From Acidobacteriota bacterium (lineage in GTDB: Bacteria > Acidobacteriota > Vicinamibacteria > Vicinamibacterales > SCN-69-37): 52,129 nt of DNA. Shown here piece after piece: positions 26,527 through 35,855 of this stretch. Location of the stretch: positions 1 to 52,129 of the forward strand of contig SYFT01000006.1 in the NCBI GenBank assembly GCA_005799825.1. Reading direction: 5' to 3'. The translations under genes and the position numbers were made by a program. The stretch's first letter is position 1, and every line of letters begins with the position of its first letter. The notes under the pieces are model-generated. The model was not told the origin of the DNA. It searched no databases and worked only from the letters and a program-made list of their open reading frames with translations.

Positions 26527-26940
26527 TCAGGGGCGGCCGCGGGATTTCTTCTGGTTCTTCGAGGTAAATGGTTCGAGGGTCTTGCGGAGGTTGGTAAGGG
26601 CGGCGCCGAAACGACCTGCGGTGTCGAGGCTCTTGGCGATGGTGTGCGGCTTGAAGTAGCCTCGAGCGACACCGTCGCCAAGCCAGCGTTCCGCTTCAGC
26701 AAGGGAGGCCCTCGCGTATCGCAGAAACGTCACGAACTCACCCGCCACGTAGCGATGCCACCCTTCAGCGAGGCACGCCTCAACACTCGCACTGGCATCA
26801 GACAGTTGGGCACGGAAGCGAAAGTCCTGTCTCGCCGACGGACGCTCCCGAATCAGTCGATGGACCTCGAGCTTGAACTCCACCGCCAACTGAAAGGCCG
26901 CCAGGTCTTCAAGTTGCCGCACACCCACGCCTGACGACAT
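26527..26940 (-). CDS. four helix bundle protein (23S rRNA-intervening sequence protein family)
   Basis: RQLEDLAAFQLAVEFKLEVHRLIRERPSARQDFRFRAQLSDASASVEACLAEGWHRYVAGEFVTFLRYARASLAEAERWLGDGVARGYF; ORF could extend to 27003. Confidence 0.85.
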   Translation of the reverse strand: MSSGVGVRQLEDLAAFQLAVEFKLEVHRLIRERPSARQDFRFRAQLSDASASVEACLAEGWHRYVAGEFVTFLRYARASLAEAERWLGDGVARGYFKPHTIAKSLDTAGRFGAALTNLRKTLEPFTSKNQKKSRGRP

Positions 26941-27044
26941 TCCATCGTCGTGCCGATGACAAGCCTTTGAAATCGCAGTGACACTAGGATCCACCTCGTA
27001 CATTTTGCAGATCTCGGCGTCACCGAGGTACGCAGTCTCTGCGC

Positions 27045-27080
27045 TCCCAGGACCCCGGGACTCCTGGACCTCGGGATCCC
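27045..27080. repeat. octamer array, right terminal repeat (inverted)
   Basis: Reverse complement gggatc ccgaggtc caggagtc ccggggtc ctgggag, period 8. Confidence 0.88.
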
Positions 27081-27086
27081 AACAAC

Positions 27087-27887
27087 CTACTGCGCTCTTA
27101 CCTCATACACCCTCGGCCACTTCTTGCCGGTCACGAAGATGCGTTTGCCCGCGGCGTCGTAGGCAATGCCGTTGAGGACGTCGGCGGGGGGCGTGCGGCG
27201 GGCCTGGGGCCACAAGGTCGAGAAGTCTACCCATGCCGTGACCGCACCGGTGGCCGGTGCGATGCGCGCCACTCGATCGGTCTGCCAGACGTTCGCCCAG
27301 ATCTCGCCTTCGATCCACTCCAGCTCATTGAGCTGCGGCACGGGGCGACCCGCGTCGGTCACGCGAATGGTGCGGGTGACCACGTACGTTTTCGGATCGA
27401 GGAACATGAGCCGATCAGATCCATCGCTCATCACGAGGCCGCCCTTGGCGTCGTAGGCAATTCCCCATCCTTCGGTCTGGTACTGAAACGTCCGGCGCAG
27501 CGTGAACGTCTTCCGGTCGTACACAAACCCGATCTGGCTCTGCCATGTCAGTTGCACCAGCGCATCGCCCACCAGCGCGAGCCCTTCCGCGAAGTACTGG
27601 GCGTCGATCGCCTTGCGCTGCAGAACCTTGCCGGTGGCACTTTCCACGCGGCGCAGGGATGACTCGCCGAATAACCCGGTGCTCTCAAGAAACTCGCCGT
27701 CGGCGTAGACCAGTCCTTGCGTAAACGCGTCTGGGTCATGCGGGAATGAGTTGACGACGGTGAAGGATTGCACGGGTGCGCTGCGACGCTGGGCGGCCGG
27801 CTCCGGACTGATGCCCCGGACCGCGACGAAGGAGACCACGCTAACCGCCGCCACCGCAAGACTGCTCACAAGGAGTCGGCAATGCAT
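27087..27887 (-). CDS. glutaminyl-peptide cyclotransferase (glutamine cyclotransferase)
   Basis: SFPHDPDAFTQGLVYADGEFLESTGLFGESSLRRVE; PQLNELEWIEGEIWANVWQTDRVARI; DVLNGIAYDAAGKRIFVTGKKWPRVYEV. Confidence 0.93.
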   Translation of the reverse strand: MHCRLLVSSLAVAAVSVVSFVAVRGISPEPAAQRRSAPVQSFTVVNSFPHDPDAFTQGLVYADGEFLESTGLFGESSLRRVESATGKVLQRKAIDAQYFAEGLALVGDALVQLTWQSQIGFVYDRKTFTLRRTFQYQTEGWGIAYDAKGGLVMSDGSDRLMFLDPKTYVVTRTIRVTDAGRPVPQLNELEWIEGEIWANVWQTDRVARIAPATGAVTAWVDFSTLWPQARRTPPADVLNGIAYDAAGKRIFVTGKKWPRVYEVRAQ

Positions 27888-27915
27888 GCCGTCAGCATCG
27901 CACACCCGCGCGGAA

Positions 27916-29034
27916 TCAGCCGAACAACCCGAGTTGGCTCCCGCCAGGGCGCCGGAAGGCCTGCGTGGAGAGCGACAGCTTCTGGGTCAGTCCCAGCTTG
28001 CGACGATGGAGGTCGAATACCCGCTGGATGGACTCGGCGAACGGGCCCTGGCCAACCATACGGCTACCAAACTTCGAATCGTTCAGTTTACCGTCGCGCA
28101 TGTCACGAAGGCGATTGAGTACCTTCCCTTTTCGGAGTGGTGCATGCGCGTCGAGCCACTGCTCAAAGAGCTCCTTCACGCCGTGCGGCAGGCGCACGAC
28201 AGTGCAGTCCGCCATCGTGGCCCCAGCCTCAGCCGCCGCTTCGAGGATGGCGGGCACTTCGTGATCGGTGAGCGCCGGAATGATGGGTGCCACCATCACG
28301 CCCACGGGTACTCCCGCCTCGCGCAATTTTCGCATGGCTTCCAGGCGCAGCGCCGGTCGCGATGCCCGCGGCTCCATCATGCGCGCGAGGTCATCATCAA
28401 GTGTGGTGACAGAGAGAAACACCTGCGCGGCCTGGTGCTGCGCCAGCGATGTCAGCAAGTCGATGTCGCGCGTCACGAGATGGTTTTTTGTAATGACGGC
28501 CACAGGGTTGCGGCACTGCTCAAGCACCTCCAGGCACGCGCGCGTGATCCGGAGTTTCCGCTCGACAGGCTGATACGGATCGGTGACGCCGCTGAGGCCA
28601 ATCACCTGCGGCGTCCAGGATTTCGCCGAGAGCGCTTCGCGCAGCAGCGCCGCTGCGTTTTCCTTGACGAAGATCTTGCTCTCGAAATCCGCGCCAGCCG
28701 ACAGGCCAAGGTACTCATGATACGGCCGCGCGTAACAGTAGATGCAGCCGTGTTCACAGCCGCGATACGGATTGACGGATGCGTCCATCGGCACATCGGG
28801 ACTGTCGTTGAAGGCGAGGATGCTCTTTGACGTGTCCCTGAACAGCTCAGTGGGCCTGGCGGGTCTGGTGACGTCTGGCTCGTCCTCCGGCTCCTGCACA
28901 AAGGCCAGCCGTTCAAAGCGCCCCGCGGGATTGGTCGGCGCACCGCGACCCTTGACGGCTGGATGGTTCGACACGCCCCTCAGATTAGCGCCGACAAGAC
29001 CATAAAGCGAACAAAACGCGTAGCCGCGTCGCAT
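27916..29034 (-). CDS. PA0069 family radical SAM protein
   Basis: NPYRGCEHGCIYCYARPYHEYLGLSAGADFESKIFVKENAA; PQVIGLSGVTDPYQPVERKLRITR; APIIPALTDHEVPAIL. Confidence 0.93.
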   Translation of the reverse strand: MRRGYAFCSLYGLVGANLRGVSNHPAVKGRGAPTNPAGRFERLAFVQEPEDEPDVTRPARPTELFRDTSKSILAFNDSPDVPMDASVNPYRGCEHGCIYCYARPYHEYLGLSAGADFESKIFVKENAAALLREALSAKSWTPQVIGLSGVTDPYQPVERKLRITRACLEVLEQCRNPVAVITKNHLVTRDIDLLTSLAQHQAAQVFLSVTTLDDDLARMMEPRASRPALRLEAMRKLREAGVPVGVMVAPIIPALTDHEVPAILEAAAEAGATMADCTVVRLPHGVKELFEQWLDAHAPLRKGKVLNRLRDMRDGKLNDSKFGSRMVGQGPFAESIQRVFDLHRRKLGLTQKLSLSTQAFRRPGGSQLGLFG

Positions 29035-29171
29035 TCGTGCAAGACACCGAAGATGCTTCGCTACGCGAAGCGCCCGGACCTCGGTATGGACGCTTCAATC
29101 AGCGGCGGTGGCACGTCCAGGCCCACCGTCTTTTCGTTCAAGCGCAAGTGGCAACGCAGACGCGGCTTTGC

Positions 29172-29333
29172 CTCGGCCTTGAAAACCAGGCCGAGCTACG
29201 GTCGGAAAAGGTCGGCGGTTAGCTCGTAGCGCGGACTGGTTCTCAAACCCGAGTCTCTCGACGTGAGCTCGATATCCGCTCGTGCGTAGCCCGACCCTTC
29301 CAAACGTAGCTCGGACTGGGCTGCAAGGCCGAA
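29172..29333. repeat. three copies of a ~29-nt REP-like element
   Basis: RC of 29172-29200 cgtagctcggcctggttttcaaggccgag; 29225-29253 cgtagcgcggactggttctcaaacccgag; 29305-29333 cgtagctcggactgggctgcaaggccgaa. Confidence 0.75.
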
Positions 29334-29374
29334 GCCCCCTGAACCCGCCTCCGCCAGGGCTACGGCGAGGCAAG

Positions 29375-29397
29375 CCCTGGACTCTGGACTCTGGACG
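29375..29397. repeat. heptamer array (GTCCAGA-type)
   Basis: ccctggactctggactctggacg, 1 nt from the stop codon (29399-29401). Confidence 0.85.
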
Positions 29398-29398
29398 T

Positions 29399-30652
29399 TT
29401 ACGAAAGTGGCGTCAGGTTGGACGCCACGTCCGTGCGATACGCCTTGAACGCCGGTACGAGGCCGGCCAGCGCGCCGAGCAGAATCATCCCGACGGGCGT
29501 CATCCACAGCGCGTGATCGAACCGGAACGCGTCGAGGACGACGCCGGTCTGCGCGCGGACGATGACGAAGGCCGCGGCGAGGATGCCGCCGTACACCAGG
29601 AATCCCAGAAGCGCGCCAATTGTGGTGATGGTGGACGCCTCAAGGACGATGGCTGAAAACACGGTGGAGCGCCGGGCGCCGAGGGCGCGCAGGATGGCGA
29701 ACTCGCGGCGCCGTTCATTCATCGTATTGTAGATGCTGGCCAGAATCGAACCGGCCGCCACCACCACAATCAGGTACGCCACCATCGTCAGAATGCGGCT
29801 CACCCAGCCGATGCGATCGAACAGTTCCGCCATCACACGAGCGATGGGCCACGCGAGCGTCGCCACTTTACCCTGCTGGTTGATCTGGCCGTTGAGCAGG
29901 AACCCCGCCTGCGGATTCCGCAACTTCAGCATCACGGCGCTGACTTCAAGGTTCTCCTCAGCGATGACCTCACCCGGCCTTGCGCGCATAGGTTTGCCCG
30001 CGCCGCGCAGCACGTGGCCCGACATGCGATAGATGCCTTCGATGGGAATCCACAGCACGCGGTCGGACGGCCCATTCGTGGGCTCCATGATGGCCACCAC
30101 GGTGTACTCGTCCTCATGTTGCTCGCGTTCACTGAATTGCAGGCCGTGGTACGGCGTGAACGCGGAACCCACGGTCAAACCGAGCTTCTCAGCCACGTAG
30201 TTTCCGAGAATCGCTTCCTTCTTCGACTCATCAAACACCCGGCCGCCGGGTTCGAGCACAAAGCCCTGCCCTTCGCGGTAGGTGAACTTCGTAAACATCT
30301 CCTGGGTGGTGCCGACGATGCGGTAGCCCTGGTAGTTGTCGCCCACCGCGTAGGGAATGGCGAGCGTCACGCGCGAGTCTTCAGAGATTTCCTTGTAGAG
30401 CGACCATGGAATATTTCCGGGTGATGTCTCGAGGTGGAACACGGTATTAAGCACTAGTTGGAGCTGACTTCCACGCGCGCCAAGCACCGCATCAAACCCG
30501 ACCTTGCCACCGGTGAATGCATCGTACGTCTGGGCGTTGATGGCAAACACCGACATGGTGAGGCCGGCCGCCAGGCCCACTGACACGATCGTGACGAACG
30601 ACGAGAGCGCATGTTGTCGCAGGCTGCGCCGCACGAGGGACATCAGATTCAC
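29399..30652 (-). CDS. ABC transporter permease (FtsX/MacB-like)
   Basis: NTMNERRREFAILRALGARRSTVFSAIVLEASTITTIGALLGFLVYG; MacB-PCD-like N-terminus. Confidence 0.9.
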   Translation of the reverse strand: MNLMSLVRRSLRQHALSSFVTIVSVGLAAGLTMSVFAINAQTYDAFTGGKVGFDAVLGARGSQLQLVLNTVFHLETSPGNIPWSLYKEISEDSRVTLAIPYAVGDNYQGYRIVGTTQEMFTKFTYREGQGFVLEPGGRVFDESKKEAILGNYVAEKLGLTVGSAFTPYHGLQFSEREQHEDEYTVVAIMEPTNGPSDRVLWIPIEGIYRMSGHVLRGAGKPMRARPGEVIAEENLEVSAVMLKLRNPQAGFLLNGQINQQGKVATLAWPIARVMAELFDRIGWVSRILTMVAYLIVVVAAGSILASIYNTMNERRREFAILRALGARRSTVFSAIVLEASTITTIGALLGFLVYGGILAAAFVIVRAQTGVVLDAFRFDHALWMTPVGMILLGALAGLVPAFKAYRTDVASNLTPLS

Positions 30653-31371
30653 AACGCGGTCCTGTTCTCCGTGTGCACGGGAGCGGCTGCATGCGCGGCG
30701 GCGGCCTGGTTGAGGTCAGCGAGATCCTCAGACCGATCGAACAATGCGAGCACCGCTGGATCATGGCTGACCAGCAACAGGGCTGCGCCGTTCTCGCGGC
30801 AGGCTTCGCGAATCAGCTCGAGCGCCTCACCTGCGTGACGCTGATCCAGATTGCCGGTGGGTTCATCAGCCAGCACGAGCTTGGGTCGATTCGCCAGAGC
30901 GCGCGCCACAGCCACGCGTTGCTGCTGGCCAATCGACAACTGCGACGGACGGTAGTTGATGCGATGCGACAGGCCCACGCGCTCCAGCAGTTGCTGCGCG
31001 CGTGTACGGTCAACACCAGAACCAAACAACATGCCGAGCATCACATTCTCGATGGCGGTGTAGCCCTGGAGCAGATTGAAGTTCTGAAAGACGTATCCGA
31101 TCGTCTTCGCCCGTACCCGATCGCGGTCACCCTCGGACAACGCCGTCATCGTCTGCCCCGCAAGAACGATGGTGCCCTTGTCGGCCTGCAGGATGCCTGC
31201 GATGAGATTTAGGAAGGTGGTCTTGCCGGAACCGCTGGCGCCGCGGACGGCCACCTGCTCGCCCTCGGCGAGTTGGAATCGCGGCACATCCACAATCAGG
31301 GTAGATTCGCCTTCTGGCGAGAGGAAACTCTTCTGAAGGCCCGTGACGTCGAGCAGCCAGGGGGGCATCAC
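30649..31371 (-). CDS. ABC transporter ATP-binding protein (LolD-like)
   Basis: [49 protein letters not shown]. Confidence 0.95.
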   Translation of the reverse strand: MMPPWLLDVTGLQKSFLSPEGESTLIVDVPRFQLAEGEQVAVRGASGSGKTTFLNLIAGILQADKGTIVLAGQTMTALSEGDRDRVRAKTIGYVFQNFNLLQGYTAIENVMLGMLFGSGVDRTRAQQLLERVGLSHRINYRPSQLSIGQQQRVAVARALANRPKLVLADEPTGNLDQRHAGEALELIREACRENGAALLLVSHDPAVLALFDRSEDLADLNQAAAAHAAAPVHTENRTAL

Positions 31372-31880
31372 TGCACGCTGTCGGCGACGATGGAGTAGAG
31401 GCCCACGATGCGACCCTTCTCCACCTCTTCGGCAATGCTGAACGTGCCGCGCACGAGGATTTCATAGCCCGCGCCGTACGTCTTGGCCTTCTGACTCGGC
31501 TTCATCGAGACATAGATCCATTCGTTGATGCGGGGCACGCCGCCGAAGCCGCAGGCATCCACGCTGGCGTTAAGGATAAAGGTGGATGTGCCGGAGCTGT
31601 CGTAATCGAGTGGTAGGACGTTGCCGTAGATCTCCACTTTCTTGCCCTGCAGCGAGAGGATGGTGGCGGGGATGGTGTTCTTGACCTGCTTGGGTGACGG
31701 GTCAAAAGGATCCGACGGGTTGTAGTCGTACCCCGCCAGGAACCAGAAATCGAGGAACATGTAGCCCGACTTACTCACGCCGGGCTTGACCGCGGTGGAC
31801 TGAGCCGCAACGCCAAGGTTGGCGGCGAGCAACACGATGGCGGCAACAAGAGAAAGCCGTGTGGCGATGGCGTGCAACAT
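31368..31880 (-). CDS. exported hypothetical protein, DUF3299-like
   Basis: NTIPATILSLQGKKVEIYGNVLPLDYD...DACGFGGVPRINEWIYVSM; overlaps the ABC ATPase gene. Confidence 0.6.
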   Translation of the reverse strand: MLHAIATRLSLVAAIVLLAANLGVAAQSTAVKPGVSKSGYMFLDFWFLAGYDYNPSDPFDPSPKQVKNTIPATILSLQGKKVEIYGNVLPLDYDSSGTSTFILNASVDACGFGGVPRINEWIYVSMKPSQKAKTYGAGYEILVRGTFSIAEEVEKGRIVGLYSIVADSVQ

Positions 31881-31893
31881 CCGCTCAATTCTA

Positions 31894-32553
31894 TCAGCGT
31901 TGTAACCAGGCCTGAATCGCGCGGCTCACATCGTGTCCGGTCTCGGCAATCCACTCGTCCCCGCGCAGGTGCAAGTCACCACGCGCGTTGCCAAAGCCGT
32001 ATTGAGCCACGCAGATTCCTGTGCCTGCGCGCCCGGCGGTTTCAACGTCCACCATCGAGTCCCCGACGAGCAGCGTAGACTCCGGGGTAGCATCCGCCAA
32101 TGCCATCAGATGCTGCAGGCCCGAAGGATCGGGCTTGCGGCCAAAGGCGCTGTCGCCGCCGATGACCGAGAGAAAGTGCGGCGTCCATCCGAACGCCTCC
32201 AGCAGTTCCTGTGACGGGGCCAGTGGCTTGTTGGTCAACAGGGCCAGTGTGGCCACGCGCGCCATCTGCTCCAGCATGTCGCTGATCCCTGGGTAGGGCC
32301 GGGTGGAGGCCAGCAACCTGGTGCGGTAGTGGGCGTGAAACCGCCCCAGGGCGTTGTCCAGGTCGGCGACCACTCCGGCGGCCGCAAGTGCCCGTTGCAC
32401 GAGGATTCGCGCGCCTTCGCCCACCATCATCACCACGCGGTCGAGCGGCAGGGGCGCGGCGCCAAATGACTCGAGGACGGCGTTCGTGCTGTCGGCCAGG
32501 TCCTGCCGAGAATCCACGAGCGTGCCATCCAGATCAAAGACTATAAGCGTCAT
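31894..32553 (-). CDS. gph: HAD hydrolase, phosphoglycolate phosphatase-like
   Basis: LIVFDLDGTLVDSRQDLADSTNAVL; LLTNKPLAPSQELLEAFG; LVGDSMVDVETAGRAGTGICVAQYGFG. Confidence 0.9.
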   Translation of the reverse strand: MTLIVFDLDGTLVDSRQDLADSTNAVLESFGAAPLPLDRVVMMVGEGARILVQRALAAAGVVADLDNALGRFHAHYRTRLLASTRPYPGISDMLEQMARVATLALLTNKPLAPSQELLEAFGWTPHFLSVIGGDSAFGRKPDPSGLQHLMALADATPESTLLVGDSMVDVETAGRAGTGICVAQYGFGNARGDLHLRGDEWIAETGHDVSRAIQAWLQR

Positions 32554-32586
32554 CTGCCGGGCCTCATTTTTGCTTAGGATACCTGT

Positions 32587-33501
32587 ATGGGTCTCCGCCG
32601 ACCTCTTTGGATGACGACCGCGGCGCTAGGGCTATGCGCTGCGGCGACGTGGCCGGCGCCTGTGGATGCCACTGGGCAGGGCCAGCAACAACCCACTTTC
32701 CGGTCGGCCACGCGCACCGTTCCAGTCTACGCCACCGTGACTGACGCCACGGGGCGGCTGGTGCCTGACTTGGAACAGGGCGACTTCGAGATCTGGGACA
32801 ACGGCAAGAAGGTGGCCATCTCCCTCTTCGAAAACTCCATCCAGCCCATCACTGTGGTCGTCATGCTCGACACGAGCGGCAGCATGACGATGAATCTGGA
32901 TTTGTTGAAGCAGGCGGCGACGCAGTTCGTCATCAGACTTCTGCCCGCAGACAAGGCGCGCATCGGGAGCTTCAGCGACAAGATTCGAGTGACCCCTGCG
33001 GGATTCACGAGTGATCGCGACGAGTTGGTGCGCATCCTGCGCGATGACATCCAGTACGGGAATCCGACGGCGCTCTGGGATGCGACCAACGTCGGAATGG
33101 AGGCGCTCAAAGACATCGAGGGCCGCAGGGTGGTGCTCGTCTTCACCGACGGTGCGGACAACTGGAGCCGCCTTGACGAGGGCGACATCCTAGCGCGCGC
33201 CCGAAGTGAAGAATTCCTGATCTACGCGATCGGTCTGCGGTCGCGGATGCGCGGCCAGGGGGTCACGCGCCCCGATGCGGGGCTGCGGAAGGTTGCCGAG
33301 GAAACGGGCGGTGGATACTTCGAGCTGACCCGCACCGACGAGCTGAATTCAACGTTCAGCCGGGTGGCCGCGGAGCTGCACAGCCAATACGTCCTGGGGT
33401 TCACCCCGCTGGCGGTGGACGGCAAGGTCCACAAGCTTGAGGTGCGGATTACTAGGCCGGGCCTGGTCGCCCGCGCCAGAAAGAGTTACGTGGCCAAATG
33501 A
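32587..33501 (+). CDS. VWA domain protein (acidobacterial VWFA-related family, TIGR03436-like)
   Basis: VVMLDTSGSMTMNLDLLKQAATQFVIRLLPADKARIGSFSDKI; VLVFTDGADNWSR. Confidence 0.92.
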   Translation: MGLRRPLWMTTAALGLCAAATWPAPVDATGQGQQQPTFRSATRTVPVYATVTDATGRLVPDLEQGDFEIWDNGKKVAISLFENSIQPITVVVMLDTSGSMTMNLDLLKQAATQFVIRLLPADKARIGSFSDKIRVTPAGFTSDRDELVRILRDDIQYGNPTALWDATNVGMEALKDIEGRRVVLVFTDGADNWSRLDEGDILARARSEEFLIYAIGLRSRMRGQGVTRPDAGLRKVAEETGGGYFELTRTDELNSTFSRVAAELHSQYVLGFTPLAVDGKVHKLEVRITRPGLVARARKSYVAK

Positions 33502-34427
33502 TTCGCCGACTCCCCAACGCCATCCTCGCCTTCACTGGCGCCGCCACTGTAACCGGAGCGCTTGCACTCTCGGCTGCTCCTGATGTCGCGACCCCTCAAC
33601 AGGTAATGCAGCCAACCTTCAAGTCTGGTACGCGCACAGTGCCCGTGTACGCCTCGGTGTTTAATGAGGATGGCCGGTTGGTGCCGGGCCTGGAGCAATC
33701 GGACTTCGAGATTTACGACAACGGCAAGAAGCAGGCCGTGACGATCTTTGACAATAAACCCATTCCGTTCTCAGCCGCGTTGACGCTGGACTCGAGTGTC
33801 AGCATGGAGATGAACCTTCCGTTCATGCAGGATGCGGCGGTCCAGTTTGTGATTCGGCTCGCCCCGGAAGACAAGTCTGTGGTGGGGTTCTTCAATTCCA
33901 AGATCCAGTTCAGCCCGGGCCTGACCAACGACCGCGACAGCCTGGTCAGCTATATCCGCAACAACATGACGCGGGGCAACTCCACACGCCTGTGGGACAG
34001 CGTTGATGCCGCGATGGATCAACTGACGGACGCCCTGGGACGCCGTGTGGTAGTGGTGTTGACCGATGGTGACGACTTCGCCAGCAGTCGCAGCAACGGG
34101 GACATCCTCGAGCGCGCCCAGCGTGAAGACGTCATGATCTACACGCTGGGCATCGAGTCGTATTACCACAATGGTGAACGATGGACGCTGTCTCGGCCTG
34201 GCGGTGCATTCAAGCGCCTGGCAGCGGAGACGGGCGGTGGGTTCTTTGAGCTGAAGAAGTCAGCCGAGCTCAACTCCACATTCACGCGGGTGATTGCGGA
34301 GTTGCATAGCCAGTACGTGCTGGGCTTCTCGCCCACGATAATGGACGGCAAGGCGCACAAACTCGAAGTGCGCCTTGCCAAACCCGGCCTCACCGCCCGC
34401 GCCCGCAAGTCCTACGTGGCTAAATAA
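33498..34427 (+). CDS. VWA domain protein, tandem paralogue (TIGR03436-like)
   Basis: ALTLDSSVSMEMNLPFMQDAAVQFVIRLAPEDKSVVGFFNSKI; overlaps previous stop (atga). Confidence 0.92.
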   Translation: MIRRLPNAILAFTGAATVTGALALSAAPDVATPQQVMQPTFKSGTRTVPVYASVFNEDGRLVPGLEQSDFEIYDNGKKQAVTIFDNKPIPFSAALTLDSSVSMEMNLPFMQDAAVQFVIRLAPEDKSVVGFFNSKIQFSPGLTNDRDSLVSYIRNNMTRGNSTRLWDSVDAAMDQLTDALGRRVVVVLTDGDDFASSRSNGDILERAQREDVMIYTLGIESYYHNGERWTLSRPGGAFKRLAAETGGGFFELKKSAELNSTFTRVIAELHSQYVLGFSPTIMDGKAHKLEVRLAKPGLTARARKSYVAK

Positions 34428-34441
34428 GGGGATCCACACAG

Positions 34442-34557
34442 GGGGACGGGTGTGTTTTCCACAGAACACCGCAATTTGGGGACAGGTCTCAGATAAACTT
34501 CACCCGCTGAGACCTGTCCCCAAATTGAGGTGTTCTGTGGAAAACACGCCCGTCCCC
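34442..34557. repeat. 51-bp near-perfect palindromic (MITE/REPIN-like) element
   Basis: Arms 34442-34492 and 34507-34557, 49/51 complementary, 14-nt loop. Confidence 0.9.
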
Positions 34558-35829
34558 TTCTCTCGCCGCCAATTTCTTTCAACGAGTGCCCTGGGCGCGG
34601 GTGCGCTCGCCGCAGGGTGTGCCGGCACACCGGAGCCCGCGCCGGCAGCCGCCGCCGAGACGCCCGCGTTTCTCAAGGGCCTGACGCCCATGACGGCCGG
34701 CGTCGTGCCGATTGGCGACGACGAGCGGCGGGCGAGGATTGCCAAAGCCCAGAAGCTCATGGCCGAGCAGAAGCTCGATGCCATCTTCATGGAGGGCACC
34801 GCCAGCTGCTTCTACTTTGCCAATATGCGCTGGGGCCAGAGTGAACGCACCTTCGGCGTCGTCATTCCCGCCAATGGCGAACTGGCCTACGTATGCCCTG
34901 GATTTGAAGAGGACAGGGCGCGCGAAATGATCACGTTCGGCAACGACGTGCGCGTCTGGCAGGAAGACGAAAGTCCCTACAAGCTGATCGCCGACATCGT
35001 CCGTGATCGAGGGGTACGACATGGCCGTATCGGCATCGAAGAGCGCGTGCGGTTCTTCATTGCCGACGGCATCAAGAAGGCGTCATCGCTGGAGTTGGCG
35101 GACGCCACGCCGGTGACGGCCGGGTGCCGGATGTACAAGACGGCGGCCGAGATTGCGCTGATGCAGCGCGCTAACGACGTGACCATTGAGGCGTACCGGG
35201 CAGCGCTGACAACGATGAAGCCTGGGATGACTCAAGGCGAGCTGAGCGGTAATATTGCCGCCGCATTCAAGGCACTCGGCTATACGGGCGGCGCGAGTGC
35301 GCAATTCGGCATCTACACGGCGTTCCCGCACGGGAGCGCCACGCCGCAGACGCTGAAAGAAGGCGACGTGGTGATGATCGACGGTGGCATGAGCTGCGAA
35401 GGGTACGCAGCCGACATCACGCGAACGGTGGTGGCGGGCAAAGCCACGACGCGACAGATCGAGATCTGGAATTTGGAGAAGCGCGCGCAGGATGCGGGCT
35501 TCGCCGCCGCAGTGATTGGCGCTCCATGCGAGAACGTTGACATCGCCGCCCGCAAGGTCATCGTGGACGCGGGGTTTGGTCCCGGCTACAAGGTACCAGG
35601 CCTGCCCCACCGCACGGGACACGGCATCGGCATCGAAGGGCACGAGTGGACGAACTTCGTGCTCGGTAACAAGACGCCGCTCGCGCCGGGCATGTGTTTC
35701 AGCGACGAACCCACCGTGGCGATTTACGGAGAATTTGGCATCCGACTCGAAGATTGTCTCTTCATGACTGAAGCCGGTCCAAAGTTCTTTACCAAGCAGA
35801 GCATTGCCATTGACCAGCCTTTTGGCTGA
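34537..35829 (+). CDS. M24 family metallopeptidase (Xaa-Pro peptidase) with Tat-like signal
   Basis: GTG start: MENTPVPFSRRQFLSTSALGAGALAAGCAG; GDVVMIDGGMSCEGYAADITRTVV; PHRTGHGIGIEGHE. Confidence 0.92.
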   Translation: MENTPVPFSRRQFLSTSALGAGALAAGCAGTPEPAPAAAAETPAFLKGLTPMTAGVVPIGDDERRARIAKAQKLMAEQKLDAIFMEGTASCFYFANMRWGQSERTFGVVIPANGELAYVCPGFEEDRAREMITFGNDVRVWQEDESPYKLIADIVRDRGVRHGRIGIEERVRFFIADGIKKASSLELADATPVTAGCRMYKTAAEIALMQRANDVTIEAYRAALTTMKPGMTQGELSGNIAAAFKALGYTGGASAQFGIYTAFPHGSATPQTLKEGDVVMIDGGMSCEGYAADITRTVVAGKATTRQIEIWNLEKRAQDAGFAAAVIGAPCENVDIAARKVIVDAGFGPGYKVPGLPHRTGHGIGIEGHEWTNFVLGNKTPLAPGMCFSDEPTVAIYGEFGIRLEDCLFMTEAGPKFFTKQSIAIDQPFG

Positions 35830-35855
35830 ACGGTTCCCTTTTCCATGGAGAACAT

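Larger units (their letters stand above)
26502..27080. mobile_element. putative octamer-repeat-bounded element carrying a 23S-IVP-like four-helix-bundle ORF
   Basis: Inverted octamer arrays (26503-26525 vs 27051-27073, 20/23 matches) flanking one ORF; fills the gap between two convergent stop codons. Confidence 0.5.

Noticed and set aside
26527-27003. Diversity-generating retroelement (the four-helix protein resembles Avd)
   Set aside because: No reverse transcriptase, TR/VR pair or C-type lectin target was found in the window.
27751-28830. 359-aa plus-strand ORF
   Set aside because: Antisense to the glutaminyl cyclase and radical SAM genes.
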